In this document: positions 55,146 to 63,539 of the stretch, one piece after another
Layout of the letters: each line of letters begins with the position of its first letter
Numbering within the stretch: position 1 is the first letter of the stretch
Assembly: GCF_964036645.1 (NCBI RefSeq)
Contig: NZ_OZ038525.1
Location: forward strand, 434,001-498,000
Source: Tenacibaculum sp. 190524A02b
GTDB lineage: Bacteria; Bacteroidota; Bacteroidia; Flavobacteriales; Flavobacteriaceae
Length of the DNA stretch: 64,000 bases
Direction: 5' to 3'
The notes under the pieces: generated by a model
What the model saw: only the letters and a program-made list of their open reading frames with translations
Database searches by the model: none
Told to the model about the DNA's origin: nothing
Program-made: the position numbers and the translations under genes

Positions 55146-56192
55146 ATGATGTTAAAAAAGAATATTTATATAAAATTATCACTTTTCTTGAGTGTGTTTT
55201 TAATGTCTTGTGTTTCTAGTAAAGAATATAAAAATAAAGAAAAAGAAGTTCAGAAAACACAAGAAAAACATGATAGAGTTAAGGCTATAAATAAAGATAT
55301 TAAGAATTTACTTTATGCTGTGAAATCAAAAGCTGATAGGTATAAAAATCAGCAAGAAAATCTAAACCAAGTAAGTTTATCCTTATTAGAAGAGAAAAAT
55401 AATAAGATAGAAAATAATAAAGGTATAGCTATACCTACTTCATTAAGAAAAGATCTTAAGAAAGAAATTTCACAAATAAAATCTAATAAAAATAAAAATT
55501 TAAATACGTTTAAAGATTCTTTAAACTATTTATTAATCAATAAATTTAGTAAACAAGTACAATCTTTTGACCTCAAAAACTCTGATGATATAAATATTAA
55601 AATAGAAAGAACCGTTGTTATGATTGCGGTATCTGATAAACTATTATTCAACTCAGCAAGTTATAATATAAGAAGATCTGGATATCCAATTATTAAAAAA
55701 TTGGCAAAAATATTAGCTGCAGAACCTAATATTAATGTTATTATTGAAGGGCATGCAGATTCAGTTCCTATAAAAACTTTTGAAATTAAAGATAATTGGG
55801 ATTTAAGTGTAAAAAGAGCTACAACTATTGCTAGGCTACTAGAAAAAAGATATAAAATAAGACCAGAAAGGCTAATCCCATCGGGTAGAGGTAGCGCAGT
55901 TCCTTTTAAAGATAATAAAACAAGAAAAAATAGAGCATTAAATAGAAGAATAAAAATATTTTTATTACCTAATCTAAATCATTTCTTTGATTTTTTAGAT
56001 GCTGATAAAATGACTTCTAAAAGTGAAATAAATAGAAAAGAATATAAAAAAGCTAGTAAAAAAATTAATAAATTTTTAGATTTTCTTAAAAACTACCATA
56101 AAAAAAGAAAAGGAATAGATACATTAGATAAATGTAAAAAAGGAGAAGAAGAAGATTGTGATGATCCAAACAAAATCATAAATTTAAAATAA
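55146..56192 (+). CDS. OmpA-family lipoprotein, copy 1
   Basis: A 348-residue predicted lipoprotein: signal ending SVFLMSC with the lipid-carrying Cys near residue 22, then a long Lys/Asn/Glu-rich helical, coiled-coil-like region (about 25-145) and an OmpA/MotB-type domain (FNSASYNIRRSGYPIIKKL, IIEGHADSVPI, NWDLSVKRAT, RLIPSGRGS, NRRIKIFLLP). A charged tail follows (GEEEDCDDPN). It probably links the outer membrane to peptidoglycan, like the ones that accompany T9SS adhesins (inference). Two successive ATGs occur; the first is given. Its paralogue lies directly downstream. Confidence 0.87.
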   Translation: MMLKKNIYIKLSLFLSVFLMSCVSSKEYKNKEKEVQKTQEKHDRVKAINKDIKNLLYAVKSKADRYKNQQENLNQVSLSLLEEKNNKIENNKGIAIPTSLRKDLKKEISQIKSNKNKNLNTFKDSLNYLLINKFSKQVQSFDLKNSDDINIKIERTVVMIAVSDKLLFNSASYNIRRSGYPIIKKLAKILAAEPNINVIIEGHADSVPIKTFEIKDNWDLSVKRATTIARLLEKRYKIRPERLIPSGRGSAVPFKDNKTRKNRALNRRIKIFLLPNLNHFFDFLDADKMTSKSEINRKEYKKASKKINKFLDFLKNYHKKRKGIDTLDKCKKGEEEDCDDPNKIINLK

Positions 56193-56234
56193 ATTTAAAA
56201 ATTGATGTCTAACATAACTCAGTTCAAATTTTAT

Positions 56235-57095
56235 ATGAAAAATATCTATTTGCTTTTATTAATTTTAGGATTAACTTCTTGTGTTTCTAAAAGAAAGTAC
56301 TCAAAGTTAGATAAGAAACATGATTTGATGAAAAAAAATATACAAGATGTATCTTTTGAGAATGAGAAGTTGACAGTAAAATATAAAAAAATTAAAGAAA
56401 AAATTACTGAGTATAATAATAAAATAAATGCACTGAAGCAGCTTAATGAAGATTCCAAAAAAGATAATGATAGAAAACTAGATATCGTTGGAGATGGTGT
56501 ATTGATTTCTGAAGAAATAAAAAGAAAAATAGCTAAAGGGTTTAATAAAATTGATAAATCTAAATTAGAAAACGTAAAAAATTTACAAGATTCTATTAAT
56601 GTAATGTTAAGTTATAACCTTAATAAACTAACAAAAAATGATGGTAATGATGTAGAATTGAACTTTAACATTGATAAAACTGTTGTAATGATATCTATTT
56701 CAGACAAGATGTTGTTTAAGACGGCAAGTCATAAAGTTAGAAAAGAAGCTTTAAGAGTAATAAAAAAAGTAGCCGAAATAGTTAAATCTGAACCAAGTAT
56801 GGATATTATGATTGAAGGACATACAGATGCTAAACCTATTCATACTAGAGGAATAAAAGATAATTGGGATTTAAGTGTTAAAAGAGCAACAGCAATTGTT
56901 AGAATTTTAGAACAAAAATTTGGTATAGATTCTAAAAGGTTAATAGCATCCGGAAGAGGTAGTTCAGTTCCTTTAAAAGAGAATAATACGAGCTATAATA
57001 GAGCTTTTAATAGAAGAACAAGAATAATAATTTTACCAAACTTAGATAAGTTTTTTAGTTTATTAATAGATAGTGAAAATATAATTATTCCTTGA
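56235..57095 (+). CDS. OmpA-family lipoprotein, copy 2
   Basis: A 286-residue lipoprotein from ATG 56235: the signal KNIYLLLLILGLTSC ends in a lipobox Cys, followed by SKRKYSKL, a coiled-coil-like helical region and an OmpA domain (KTASHKVRKEALRVIKKV, MIEGHTDAKPI, NWDLSVKRATAIVRIL, RLIASGRGSSVPL, NRRTRIIILP). Earlier in-frame starts at 56202 (TTG) and 56205 (ATG) exist but would bury the signal sequence. It resembles copy 1 throughout and lacks its charged tail, so the two arose by duplication. A strong terminator follows 26 bases after the stop and ends the cluster. Confidence 0.87.
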   Translation: MKNIYLLLLILGLTSCVSKRKYSKLDKKHDLMKKNIQDVSFENEKLTVKYKKIKEKITEYNNKINALKQLNEDSKKDNDRKLDIVGDGVLISEEIKRKIAKGFNKIDKSKLENVKNLQDSINVMLSYNLNKLTKNDGNDVELNFNIDKTVVMISISDKMLFKTASHKVRKEALRVIKKVAEIVKSEPSMDIMIEGHTDAKPIHTRGIKDNWDLSVKRATAIVRILEQKFGIDSKRLIASGRGSSVPLKENNTSYNRAFNRRTRIIILPNLDKFFSLLIDSENIIIP

Positions 57096-57121
57096 TAACA
57101 TAGAAAAATAATTAGATAAAG

Positions 57122-57162
57122 AAAAACTCCGAAATAATTTGTTAAATTACTTCGGAGTTTTT
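57122..57162. terminator. Bidirectional terminator closing the adhesin cluster
   Basis: Two 19-base arms (57122-57140 and 57144-57162) pair with a single mismatch around a three-base loop; the core is ACTCCGAA with TTCGGAGT, flanked by A and T runs. It separates the plus-strand cluster from the convergent small gene ending at 57183. Confidence 0.85.
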
Positions 57163-57182
57163 CTTTTAAAAGAAATAAAAAT

Positions 57183-57383
57183 TTATTTATCTCTTACTAA
57201 TGCCATACATACATATAGTTCGGGCTTATTAGCTGTAAACTCATTAAGCCAAATAGTTAACTCATTAATTTCGTGAGGAAGTAATCTAGTTAGGGCTTTT
57301 TTTAATTCCTTACAAAACAAATCAGAGTTAAAACTAACTTTTTTAAGTATAGTTTTTGTGTAATCATACATAGCTCTTGCCAT
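57183..57383 (-). CDS. Small conserved flavobacterial protein of unknown function
   Basis: A 66-residue soluble, helical protein opening MARAMYDYTKTILKKVSF, with FCKELKKALTRLLPHEINEL in the middle. I recall very similar short proteins in many flavobacterial genomes, with a conserved YDYTK...F...LL...E pattern, but no function is known. It has a clear terminator downstream (57122-57162). No convincing promoter box was seen in the gap before it. It is treated as real because of the conserved-looking composition and its own transcription unit. Confidence 0.75.
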   Translation of the reverse strand: MARAMYDYTKTILKKVSFNSDLFCKELKKALTRLLPHEINELTIWLNEFTANKPELYVCMALVRDK

Positions 57384-57461
57384 ATTAAGGGGATTTGAAT
57401 TATAAATTTCTTAACGGTAATTTACAAAAAAATATTATTTAGAATGTGTTAAAATTATAAA

Positions 57462-57493
57462 AAAAAGCCAGTTTCTTTAAAAACTGGCTTTTT
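57462..57493 (-). terminator. Intrinsic terminator after the 88-residue gene
   Basis: AAAAAGCCAGTTT (57462-57474) and AAACTGGCTTTTT (57481-57493) pair perfectly around a six-base loop. On the minus strand a T run follows. It lies three bases after the gene's stop. Confidence 0.88.
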
Positions 57494-57495
57494 AC

Positions 57496-57762
57496 TTATA
57501 AATTATTAACTTTTTCAATAAGTTCTTTAGCTTTAGATTCTAATTCCTTACTAACAGACCTATAATGCTGTTTTTTGTTTTCAATATTTTTCGAGTGAAT
57601 TTTATCTAATAAAGAATCAAAAGTATTAATTGCCTCATCAATAATAGCTTCAGATTTAGAAGTATCTTCTTTTGGGTTTAAAAGTTCCCAAACGTAGCAT
57701 TCTTCAATAATATCACCTAAAGTATAATTAATATCTTTCTTTAAATTTTTTACACTTGCCAT
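57496..57762 (-). CDS. Small conserved-looking helical protein of unknown function
   Basis: An 88-residue, highly charged, all-helical protein opening MASVKNLKKDINYTLGDIIE and containing ECYVWELLNP. It resembles short uncharacterised flavobacterial proteins I recall with the same NYTLGDIIEE start. It has its own promoter-like box (TAAATTTG at 57787-57780, 17 bases upstream) and a perfect terminator after the stop, so it is a single-gene transcript. There is no signal peptide or membrane helix. The function is unknown. Confidence 0.78.
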   Translation of the reverse strand: MASVKNLKKDINYTLGDIIEECYVWELLNPKEDTSKSEAIIDEAINTFDSLLDKIHSKNIENKKQHYRSVSKELESKAKELIEKVNNL

Positions 57763-57779
57763 AATTATAAATTTTGATG

Positions 57780-57787
57780 CAAATTTA
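57780..57787 (-). promoter_or_regulatory. Promoter -7 box for the 88-residue gene
   Basis: TAAATTTG on the minus strand, an exact TAnnTTTG match, 17 bases upstream of ATG 57762. Confidence 0.5.
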
Positions 57788-57815
57788 ATTGTTTTTTAGT
57801 TAGAGTTGAGGGTAT

Positions 57816-58508
57816 TTATAATATATCTAATAATTCAGTAATATGAGATATGGTATAATAGTCTAAGTTTGAAATATCTTTAGAAACTTTTTCGAATTCC
57901 CATGTAGTATGAAAAGGAACATGAATGGCAGAAGCTCCAAGATTTAGTAATGGTAGCACATCAGACTTTAAAGAATTTCCAATCATTAAAAACTCTTTTG
58001 GGTTAATATCTAAATGATTAATTAATTTAGTGTAATCTCTTTCTTTTTTTTCACTCATAACTTCAATATGATGAAAGTATTTAAGAAGTCCAGACTTTTC
58101 AAGTTTCTTTTCTTGATCTAGTAAATCACCTTTAGTAGCAACAATTAAACGGTATTTATTCTGTAAATTAGAAAGAACCTCAATAACACCATCTATAAGT
58201 ATTATAGGTTTTTGTAACATATCTTTACCAATAGATAGAATTTCATTAATTATAGCTTGATCAAGCTTGTTATTAGAAAGTTCAAGAGCACATTCAATCA
58301 TAGATAAAACAAATCCTTTTATTCCATAGCCATATAAATCAAGGTTTTTAATTTCTTTTTTTAATAATTCTTGATGAATCTTATTTTCGGTTTCATAATT
58401 TGATAGGAGTTTAGCAAATTTATTTTCAGCTTCTCTGAAATATGTTTCATTTACCCATAAGGTATCATCAGCATCAAAAGCAATTATTTTAATTTGTGAA
58501 TTAATCAT
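57816..58508 (-). CDS. HAD-superfamily hydrolase
   Basis: A 230-residue haloacid-dehalogenase-type phosphatase of the HAD-IA kind. Motif I is [11 protein letters not shown] near residue 8, motif II VATKGD near residue 121, and motif III/IV the Lys region followed by [20 protein letters not shown] near residue 173. A helical cap lies between motifs I and II. It resembles YjjG-like nucleotidases more than KdsC, which is shorter and capless. Its start overlaps the kdsB stop by four bases (ATGA), so the two are co-translated. A role near Kdo metabolism is possible but unproven. Confidence 0.85.
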   Translation of the reverse strand: MINSQIKIIAFDADDTLWVNETYFREAENKFAKLLSNYETENKIHQELLKKEIKNLDLYGYGIKGFVLSMIECALELSNNKLDQAIINEILSIGKDMLQKPIILIDGVIEVLSNLQNKYRLIVATKGDLLDQEKKLEKSGLLKYFHHIEVMSEKKERDYTKLINHLDINPKEFLMIGNSLKSDVLPLLNLGASAIHVPFHTTWEFEKVSKDISNLDYYTISHITELLDIL

Positions 58509-59242
58509 CCTTGTTGTTTTAAATATTTTATAGCTTTTTCTAAATCTTCAGGAGTATCAATACCAATACCTTCAGAAGAAGTTTCTACCATTTTTATTTT
58601 CTTACCTACTTCTAAATATCTTATACATTCAATTTTTTCACTGGATTCCAAAGGAGTCATTGGAGTTCTATAAAAATCTAAAATAGCCTCTTTTCTAAAG
58701 GCATAAATACCTTTATGTTTGTAGTAATCAGTATTTATGTCTTCTTCTCTTTTATATGGTATTACACTTCGAGAAAAGTATATAGCAAAATTATTATTAT
58801 CAGTAATAACTTTTACATTATTTGGGTTATTAATTTCATTTTCATCTGTAATTTTTACTTTTAAAGAAGCTAAGTCTATAGAAGAATTTTTGTCGTTTTT
58901 AAAAACTAGAACTAATTTTTCTAAAGATATTGTATCTATAAAAGGTTCGTCTCCTTGAACATTAATTACAATATCTGTATCAATATCTTTAACAGCTTCA
59001 GCAATCCTATCAGATCCACATTGATGTTCTTTTTTACTCATTATAACTTTACCATTATGCTCTTCAATAACATTTTTTATTACATTTGAGTCAGTAACAA
59101 TATAAACATCATCAAAAAGCTTAGTATTAACTGCAGATTCATATGTTCTCAAAATTACTGGCTTACCTGCTAAATCTTTCATAAGCTTACCTGGAAATCT
59201 AGAAGCATTATATCTAGCGGGTATCATTGCTATAACTTTCAT
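58505..59242 (-). CDS. kdsB: 3-deoxy-manno-octulosonate cytidylyltransferase (CMP-Kdo synthetase)
   Basis: A 245-residue cytoplasmic enzyme that activates Kdo with CTP for lipopolysaccharide core synthesis. The N-terminal nucleotide-binding motif is [22 protein letters not shown]; then [30 protein letters not shown] near residue 95, [14 protein letters not shown] and [12 protein letters not shown] complete the family pattern. Length is standard. A TATCTTTG box lies 23 bases upstream. It shares a transcript with the HAD hydrolase. kdsA, kdsC and kdsD are not in the window. Confidence 0.96.
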   Translation of the reverse strand: MKVIAMIPARYNASRFPGKLMKDLAGKPVILRTYESAVNTKLFDDVYIVTDSNVIKNVIEEHNGKVIMSKKEHQCGSDRIAEAVKDIDTDIVINVQGDEPFIDTISLEKLVLVFKNDKNSSIDLASLKVKITDENEINNPNNVKVITDNNNFAIYFSRSVIPYKREEDINTDYYKHKGIYAFRKEAILDFYRTPMTPLESSEKIECIRYLEVGKKIKMVETSSEGIGIDTPEDLEKAIKYLKQQG

Positions 59243-59265
59243 TAATTACTTTTTAATTTTAAATT

Positions 59266-59273
59266 CAAAGATA
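59266..59273 (-). promoter_or_regulatory. Promoter -7 box for kdsB
   Basis: TATCTTTG on the minus strand, an exact TAnnTTTG match 23 bases before ATG 59242. Confidence 0.5.
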
Positions 59274-59319
59274 AGGATATTCTAATTTTGTTTAGAGCAA
59301 AGTATGGGAGGAGTGATAA

Positions 59320-59357
59320 TAAAAAAAGCTCCAAGAAATTATCTTGAAGCTTTTTTA
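59320..59357 (-). terminator. Intrinsic terminator after the TonB-like gene run
   Basis: AAAAAAGCTCCAAGA and TCTTGAAGCTTTTTT pair with one C/A mismatch around a short AATTA loop. On the minus strand it is followed by a T run. It lies 17 bases after the stop at 59375. Confidence 0.8.
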
Positions 59358-59374
59358 TATAAAGTGTTTTAATT

Positions 59375-60493
59375 TTAATTAAGTTTAAAGGTAATAGGTA
59401 TTGTGTATTCTACATTAGCTACACCACCATTGTGCTTACCAGGAACAAAGTCAGGTAAATTAGCAACCATTTTCTTAGCTTCTAATTCTAATAAGTGACC
59501 ATTTTTTGGACCTCTCATTCTAATATTTCTAACTTTACCTTGTTTGTTAATGATAAAAGTAACCCATACTTTTCCTTCAATGTGAGCTGCAGCTGCACCC
59601 TCAGGATAATTAAAGTTTCTTTGAATATGACTAATCATTCTTTCATTGAAACAATTTAACTTTTCAACGTCAGAAGCATTTGAACATTTTTTAAATTGAG
59701 GTATTGTTTGAACTTTATTAAAACTTACCACATCAGTTATTTTTTCTTCTTTAATAACAGGAGCTTTAACAACTTTCCTTACAACAGGCTTCTTTATAAC
59801 CTTCTTTTTACTTTTACCTCCAGGAACTTTAAAAGTAATAGGAATTCCATACTTAACTTTTACAGTTTTACCATTGTGCTTACCTGGTAAAAATTTAGGA
59901 AGTTTTGTAACTATTCTTTTAGCTTCTTTCACTAATAAATCTCCATCTTTAGGGCCACGTAGTTTGATATCTTCAACATCACCTAATTCATTAATGGTAA
60001 ATTGTACTAAAACTCTTCCTTCTATACCTCTATCTAAAGCTTCTTCTGGATATTGAAAGTTTCTAACGATATGTTTCGCTATTTGTCCTTCAAAACACTT
60101 AGCTTGTTTTATTAAAGGCTCACTTTCACATTTAGAAAATAAAGGAATTTCTTCAACTAAATTAAAAGGTATTCTAGAGATATTAGCGCTATTGTCATCC
60201 AATTCTAACTTACCTACTAATAAAGTATTCTTTTTAATATTTGCTAATTTGTGTGAGTTTTTTGATTCACTTAATGCAGTTGCAGAATTTTTTCGAACAA
60301 CACGTCTTCTAGTAGAAACTTCTATAGAAACTTGCTTTTTAGCAGTTCCGTCAGCATCTTTTACATCCTCAACAGCACATTTGGTTATACTATTTGGGTC
60401 CGCAATACTTTCATCTGGAGTAGTACACTGTTCCTGAGCTACAGCTATAAATGAACATAATATAGCTATAATTAACAAGGGGAATCTCATCAT
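59375..60493 (-). CDS. Exported protein with two TonB C-terminal-like domains (A)
   Basis: A 372-residue protein with a signal peptide ending FIAVAQ (residue 20) and a shared family opening EQCTTPDESIADPNSITKC. Two TonB-C-like domains follow: residues about 140-223 (NFQYPEEALDRGIEGRVLVQ, LPKFLPGKHNGK) and about 288-372 (NFNYPEGAAAAHIEGKVWVT, LPDFVPGKHNG), each preceded by a two-Cys segment (IPLFSKCESEPLIKQAKCF; CSNASDVEKLNCF). A basic Lys/Pro/Val linker joins them. The domain is that of flavobacterial energy-transducer TonB proteins, but there is no retained N-terminal membrane anchor, so it is predicted to be periplasmic. First of four related genes in this region when read from the left. 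Confidence 0.8.
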   Translation of the reverse strand: MMRFPLLIIAILCSFIAVAQEQCTTPDESIADPNSITKCAVEDVKDADGTAKKQVSIEVSTRRRVVRKNSATALSESKNSHKLANIKKNTLLVGKLELDDNSANISRIPFNLVEEIPLFSKCESEPLIKQAKCFEGQIAKHIVRNFQYPEEALDRGIEGRVLVQFTINELGDVEDIKLRGPKDGDLLVKEAKRIVTKLPKFLPGKHNGKTVKVKYGIPITFKVPGGKSKKKVIKKPVVRKVVKAPVIKEEKITDVVSFNKVQTIPQFKKCSNASDVEKLNCFNERMISHIQRNFNYPEGAAAAHIEGKVWVTFIINKQGKVRNIRMRGPKNGHLLELEAKKMVANLPDFVPGKHNGGVANVEYTIPITFKLN

Positions 60494-60672
60494 AATCTTG
60501 TTTGATTTAGGGGTTAATACTCTGTTATCTTTGTAAACATAATAAAACTAATTTTAAATTCAAAATAAAACATATAAATATTTATGATTTATATAAAAAA
60601 TTAGTTAATTCTTTGTGGTGAAAACTTATGTTAGCACTTTTATCAAAGAATATATCTAGGTTTAATAGTATT

Positions 60673-61785
60673 CTAGTTTAATTTAAAATTAATAGGGAAA
60701 GAATACTTAACGTTAACCTTATTTCCATCTTTATAACCAGGTATAAATTTAGGAAGTTTCATAACCATCTTAACAGCTTCTTGTTCTAATAAGAAACCAT
60801 TTGAAGGTCCTTTTGTTTCTATATTAACAACTTCTCCATTTTTATTAATGATGAATGTAACCCATACCTTACCTTGAATGTTTTTTTCTACAGCTCCAGC
60901 AGGGTAGTTAAAGTTACGTTGAATGTGACTGATCATTCTCTCATTAAAACAATTGTTTTTGTCGTTGTTAGATTTACAAGATTCGAATAAAGGAATTTCA
61001 TCTAAGTTAGCAAACTCAACAAAACTCGAAATATTTTCTGTCTTACCTTTTACAGCTCTAATAACAGTACCTTTAGATGCTGTACCAATATTAGTTCTCT
61101 TAACATCTTTAGGTAATGTAAATTTAATAGGTACACCATATTTAACTTTTACAGGAACACCATTATGTTTTCCTGGTAAAAGCTTAGGTAACTCTGTAAC
61201 TATTTTTTTAGCTTCATCTTCTAAAAGTTGACCATTAACAGGACCTCTTAATTTTATATCCTCTACAGCTCCAGTTTCATTAATAGTGAATTGAACAAGT
61301 ACTCTTCCTCCAATACCTTGCTCAAGTGCTTTTTTTGGAAAATTGAAATGATTAGCAACATGTTTTGCCATTAACTTATTAAAACATGAAGATTGTTTCA
61401 ATAAAGGTTCTTTTTCACATTTAGGAAATAAAGGTATTTGGTCAACTAAGTTAAATGGTATTTTTTCAATTATAGCTGAACCGTCTTCAAATTCTAATTT
61501 ACCAATAGTTAAGTTAGCTTTAGAGTTTGATATATCTGAAGTATTTAAGCTTCCTCCAACAGAAGAAACAGCTTTTTTATTCTTTCTAACATATCTTTTT
61601 CTAGAAGATACTTCAATAGATATTTGTTTCTTTTGCTTTTTATCTCCACCTGCATCTTGTACAACACATTTAGTTATACTGTTAGGATCAGCGATTACTT
61701 CATCTGGGGTAGCACATTGCTCTTGAGAAAAAGAGATAAGTGAAAATGCAAAAAAAATAGTACTTAATAGAGTAGTTTTTTTCAT
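60673..61785 (-). CDS. Exported protein with two TonB C-terminal-like domains (B)
   Basis: A 370-residue paralogue of the neighbouring protein: signal peptide ending SLISFSQ, then EQCATPDEVIADPNSITKC, and two TonB-C-like domains (NFPKKALEQGIGGRVLVQ to PGKHNG, and NFNYPAGAVEKNIQGKVWVT to FIPGYKDGNKV). The cysteine pairs before each domain are kept (IPLFPKCEKEPLLKQSSCF; IPLFESCKSNNDKNNCF). It shares long stretches with protein A, so the two-domain form was duplicated as a whole. It has a good promoter: TATTTTTG with a TTG 18 bases upstream. The membrane partner and any TonB-like activity are unknown. Confidence 0.8.
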   Translation of the reverse strand: MKKTTLLSTIFFAFSLISFSQEQCATPDEVIADPNSITKCVVQDAGGDKKQKKQISIEVSSRKRYVRKNKKAVSSVGGSLNTSDISNSKANLTIGKLEFEDGSAIIEKIPFNLVDQIPLFPKCEKEPLLKQSSCFNKLMAKHVANHFNFPKKALEQGIGGRVLVQFTINETGAVEDIKLRGPVNGQLLEDEAKKIVTELPKLLPGKHNGVPVKVKYGVPIKFTLPKDVKRTNIGTASKGTVIRAVKGKTENISSFVEFANLDEIPLFESCKSNNDKNNCFNERMISHIQRNFNYPAGAVEKNIQGKVWVTFIINKNGEVVNIETKGPSNGFLLEQEAVKMVMKLPKFIPGYKDGNKVNVKYSFPINFKLN

Positions 61786-61827
61786 GACGAATATTTCAAT
61801 TTAAGGGATATTTCTACTTATAGGACA

Positions 61828-61856
61828 CAAAAATATGTAAAAAGTAACAAAAACAA
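61828..61856 (-). promoter_or_regulatory. Promoter of TonB-like gene B
   Basis: On the minus strand TTG (61856-61854) is followed after 18 bases by TATTTTTG (61835-61828), matching the Bacteroidota -33/-7 pattern. The -7 box lies 42 bases upstream of ATG 61785. Confidence 0.6.
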
Positions 61857-61950
61857 TCACTATTTAATTAAAAATTAATGTTTTAAAAAAAGTTAGAATA
61901 GATTTTTTAGAAGTGAAAACAGCTGCAAGTCTAGTGTTTATAGACATTTA

Positions 61951-61968
61951 TAGTGTGTAAACACACTA
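61951..61968. repeat. 18-base perfect palindrome
   Basis: TAGTGTGTAAACACACTA: arms TAGTGTGT and ACACACTA around AA. It lies about 165 bases upstream of gene B. It could be a regulator-binding site; no T run follows, so a terminator is less likely. Confidence 0.45.
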
Positions 61969-62081
61969 GTTAAAGAAGTGTTAAAAAATAAATTTACCTA
62001 TTATTTTAATGAGAAAAAAATTAAATAATCTTACTAGTTATTGATGTTTTATATCATTTTTATAACACAAACAATAAAGTA

Positions 62082-62750
62082 TTAACTTCTTTTTGGTGTT
62101 TTAAAAATAATAGGAAGTGCATATTTAACTAAAACATTTTCGCCATTATGTTTTCCTGGTATAAAGTTAGGAAGTTTAGAGATTAAACGTTCTGCTTCCT
62201 CTTTTAGTATGTCAGAATTTTCAGGGCCTTTTTTCTTTATGTCAATAACCTTACCCTCTTTGTTAATTGTAAACTGTACAAGAATTTTACCTTCTATTTT
62301 TTTTCTTAATGCTTCTTGAGGATAATTGAAATTATTAAAAATATGTTTAGCCATTTGTTTTTCAAAACACTTAGTTTGTTTAATTAATGGTGTGTTTTTA
62401 CATTTTTTAAATAAAGGGATTTGGTCAACCATATAAAATGGAATCTTTTTTAAAGGAGCTAGTTTATCTGTAGCTGATTTTATTTGATCTATTTTAGCTA
62501 CACTTTTAGAGTCAACACTATGGAGGTTATTTACATTAAGACTGTTGTTAGCAACTACTTTTTTCCTTTTTTTTCTGGTTCTGATTTGTTTAGTTTCTAA
62601 TTCACTTAATGTTTCCTTAACATCATTAATGGAACACTTAGTTATAGTGTTAAGGTCTACCACTTGTTCATCTGTAGCACATTGTTTTTGTGTATATACT
62701 TTGTAATATGATAATAGTGCGACAATAATTATAATAAATTGGGGTTTCAT
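62082..62750 (-). CDS. Exported protein with one TonB C-terminal-like domain (C)
   Basis: A 222-residue member of the same family with a single C-terminal TonB-C-like domain (NFNYPQEALRKKIEGKILVQ, LPNFIPGKHNG, ending YALPIIFKTPKRS). The signal sequence ends near YKVYTQ, then KQCATDEQVVDLNTITKC mirrors the family opening, followed by a very basic segment (RTRKKRKKV). The cysteine pair IPLFKKCKNTPLIKQTKCF is kept. It corresponds to the N-terminal half of proteins A and B, so either it lost the second domain or they gained it. A weak TACATTCG box lies upstream. Confidence 0.78.
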   Translation of the reverse strand: MKPQFIIIIVALLSYYKVYTQKQCATDEQVVDLNTITKCSINDVKETLSELETKQIRTRKKRKKVVANNSLNVNNLHSVDSKSVAKIDQIKSATDKLAPLKKIPFYMVDQIPLFKKCKNTPLIKQTKCFEKQMAKHIFNNFNYPQEALRKKIEGKILVQFTINKEGKVIDIKKKGPENSDILKEEAERLISKLPNFIPGKHNGENVLVKYALPIIFKTPKRS

Positions 62751-62808
62751 TTTATGATAATTTAAGGGTTCGGGGTCGCGAATGTAAAATGTTTTTTTTT
62801 ATTTAATA

Positions 62809-63504
62809 TTATTCTAACGTTAAGTTTACAGGTAGTACATAAGTAACATTAACAGGTACGTCATTTACTTTTCCAGGAGTAAGGTTAGGGGTTTTTGAAA
62901 GTATTTTTATGATTTCCTTTTCCAATAAGTTACTTTTCTTCTTACTAATAGTAGAAATATTTTCAATACTTCCATTAATAGTGATAGTGAATTTTATTAG
63001 AATTTTCCCAGAAATTTCATCTTCAGCAATTGTTTCTGGATTGAAGTTTTTAGCAAAATGTTTTTGAATATTTTCTTTAAAACATCTTTTATTTTCAATA
63101 ATAGTATTATTTTTTTTGCAATTTGGAAATAAAGGAGATTCGTCAACTAGATCAAATAGTACCTCTTTAGATTTTAACTTATTCTTAAAAGAAGTATTAT
63201 TAGAATTTGTGATTGTTTTTTTTAAGTCATTATTAATACCTAAGTTCGAGTTAACTCTATTTGGAGATGTTTTAATTCTATTTGTTACCCGTTTTCTAGA
63301 TACATTATTAGAAGTTCTAATAATAGTTCTTTGTTTTGGAGTATTATTTTTGTTTAGACCAACATCACACTTGTTTATTGTAATACTATTTAAATCGGTA
63401 ACTTCATTACTAGGTGTAGTACAAGTTTGTTGGCAAAAAGCTTTTATATTAAATGCTAAAAAAAACGTTAAAAGCGATAGGGAAAATTTTTGCAAATGTG
63501 TCAT
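62809..63504 (-). CDS. Exported protein with one diverged TonB C-terminal-like domain (D)
   Basis: A 231-residue, more diverged family member. The signal sequence ends near NIKAFCQ, then QTCTTPSNEVTDLNSITINKC recalls the family opening. The basic middle (RTIIRTSNNVSRKRVTNR) and the SPLFPNCKKNNTIIENKRCF cysteine segment are retained. The final domain keeps the pattern (EISGKILIKFTITINGSIEN, TPNLTPGKVNDV, VTYVLPVNLTLE) but lacks the NFxYP aromatic motif, having NFNPETIAEDE. It may have a different or weaker binding function. A TAAATTTG box lies 27 bases upstream. Confidence 0.75.
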   Translation of the reverse strand: MTHLQKFSLSLLTFFLAFNIKAFCQQTCTTPSNEVTDLNSITINKCDVGLNKNNTPKQRTIIRTSNNVSRKRVTNRIKTSPNRVNSNLGINNDLKKTITNSNNTSFKNKLKSKEVLFDLVDESPLFPNCKKNNTIIENKRCFKENIQKHFAKNFNPETIAEDEISGKILIKFTITINGSIENISTISKKKSNLLEKEIIKILSKTPNLTPGKVNDVPVNVTYVLPVNLTLE

Positions 63505-63531
63505 AATTTATGGGGGAAATTGGTTACATCA

Positions 63532-63539
63532 CAAATTTA
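63532..63539 (-). promoter_or_regulatory. Promoter -7 box for TonB-like gene D
   Basis: TAAATTTG on the minus strand, an exact TAnnTTTG match 27 bases before ATG 63504. Confidence 0.5.

Larger units (their letters stand above)
61786..62081. other. Intergenic region between TonB-like genes B and C
   Basis: A 296-base AT-rich gap. It holds the promoter of gene B (61828-61856) and a perfect 18-base palindrome at 61951-61968. No open frame or RNA gene was recognised. Confidence 0.6.
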
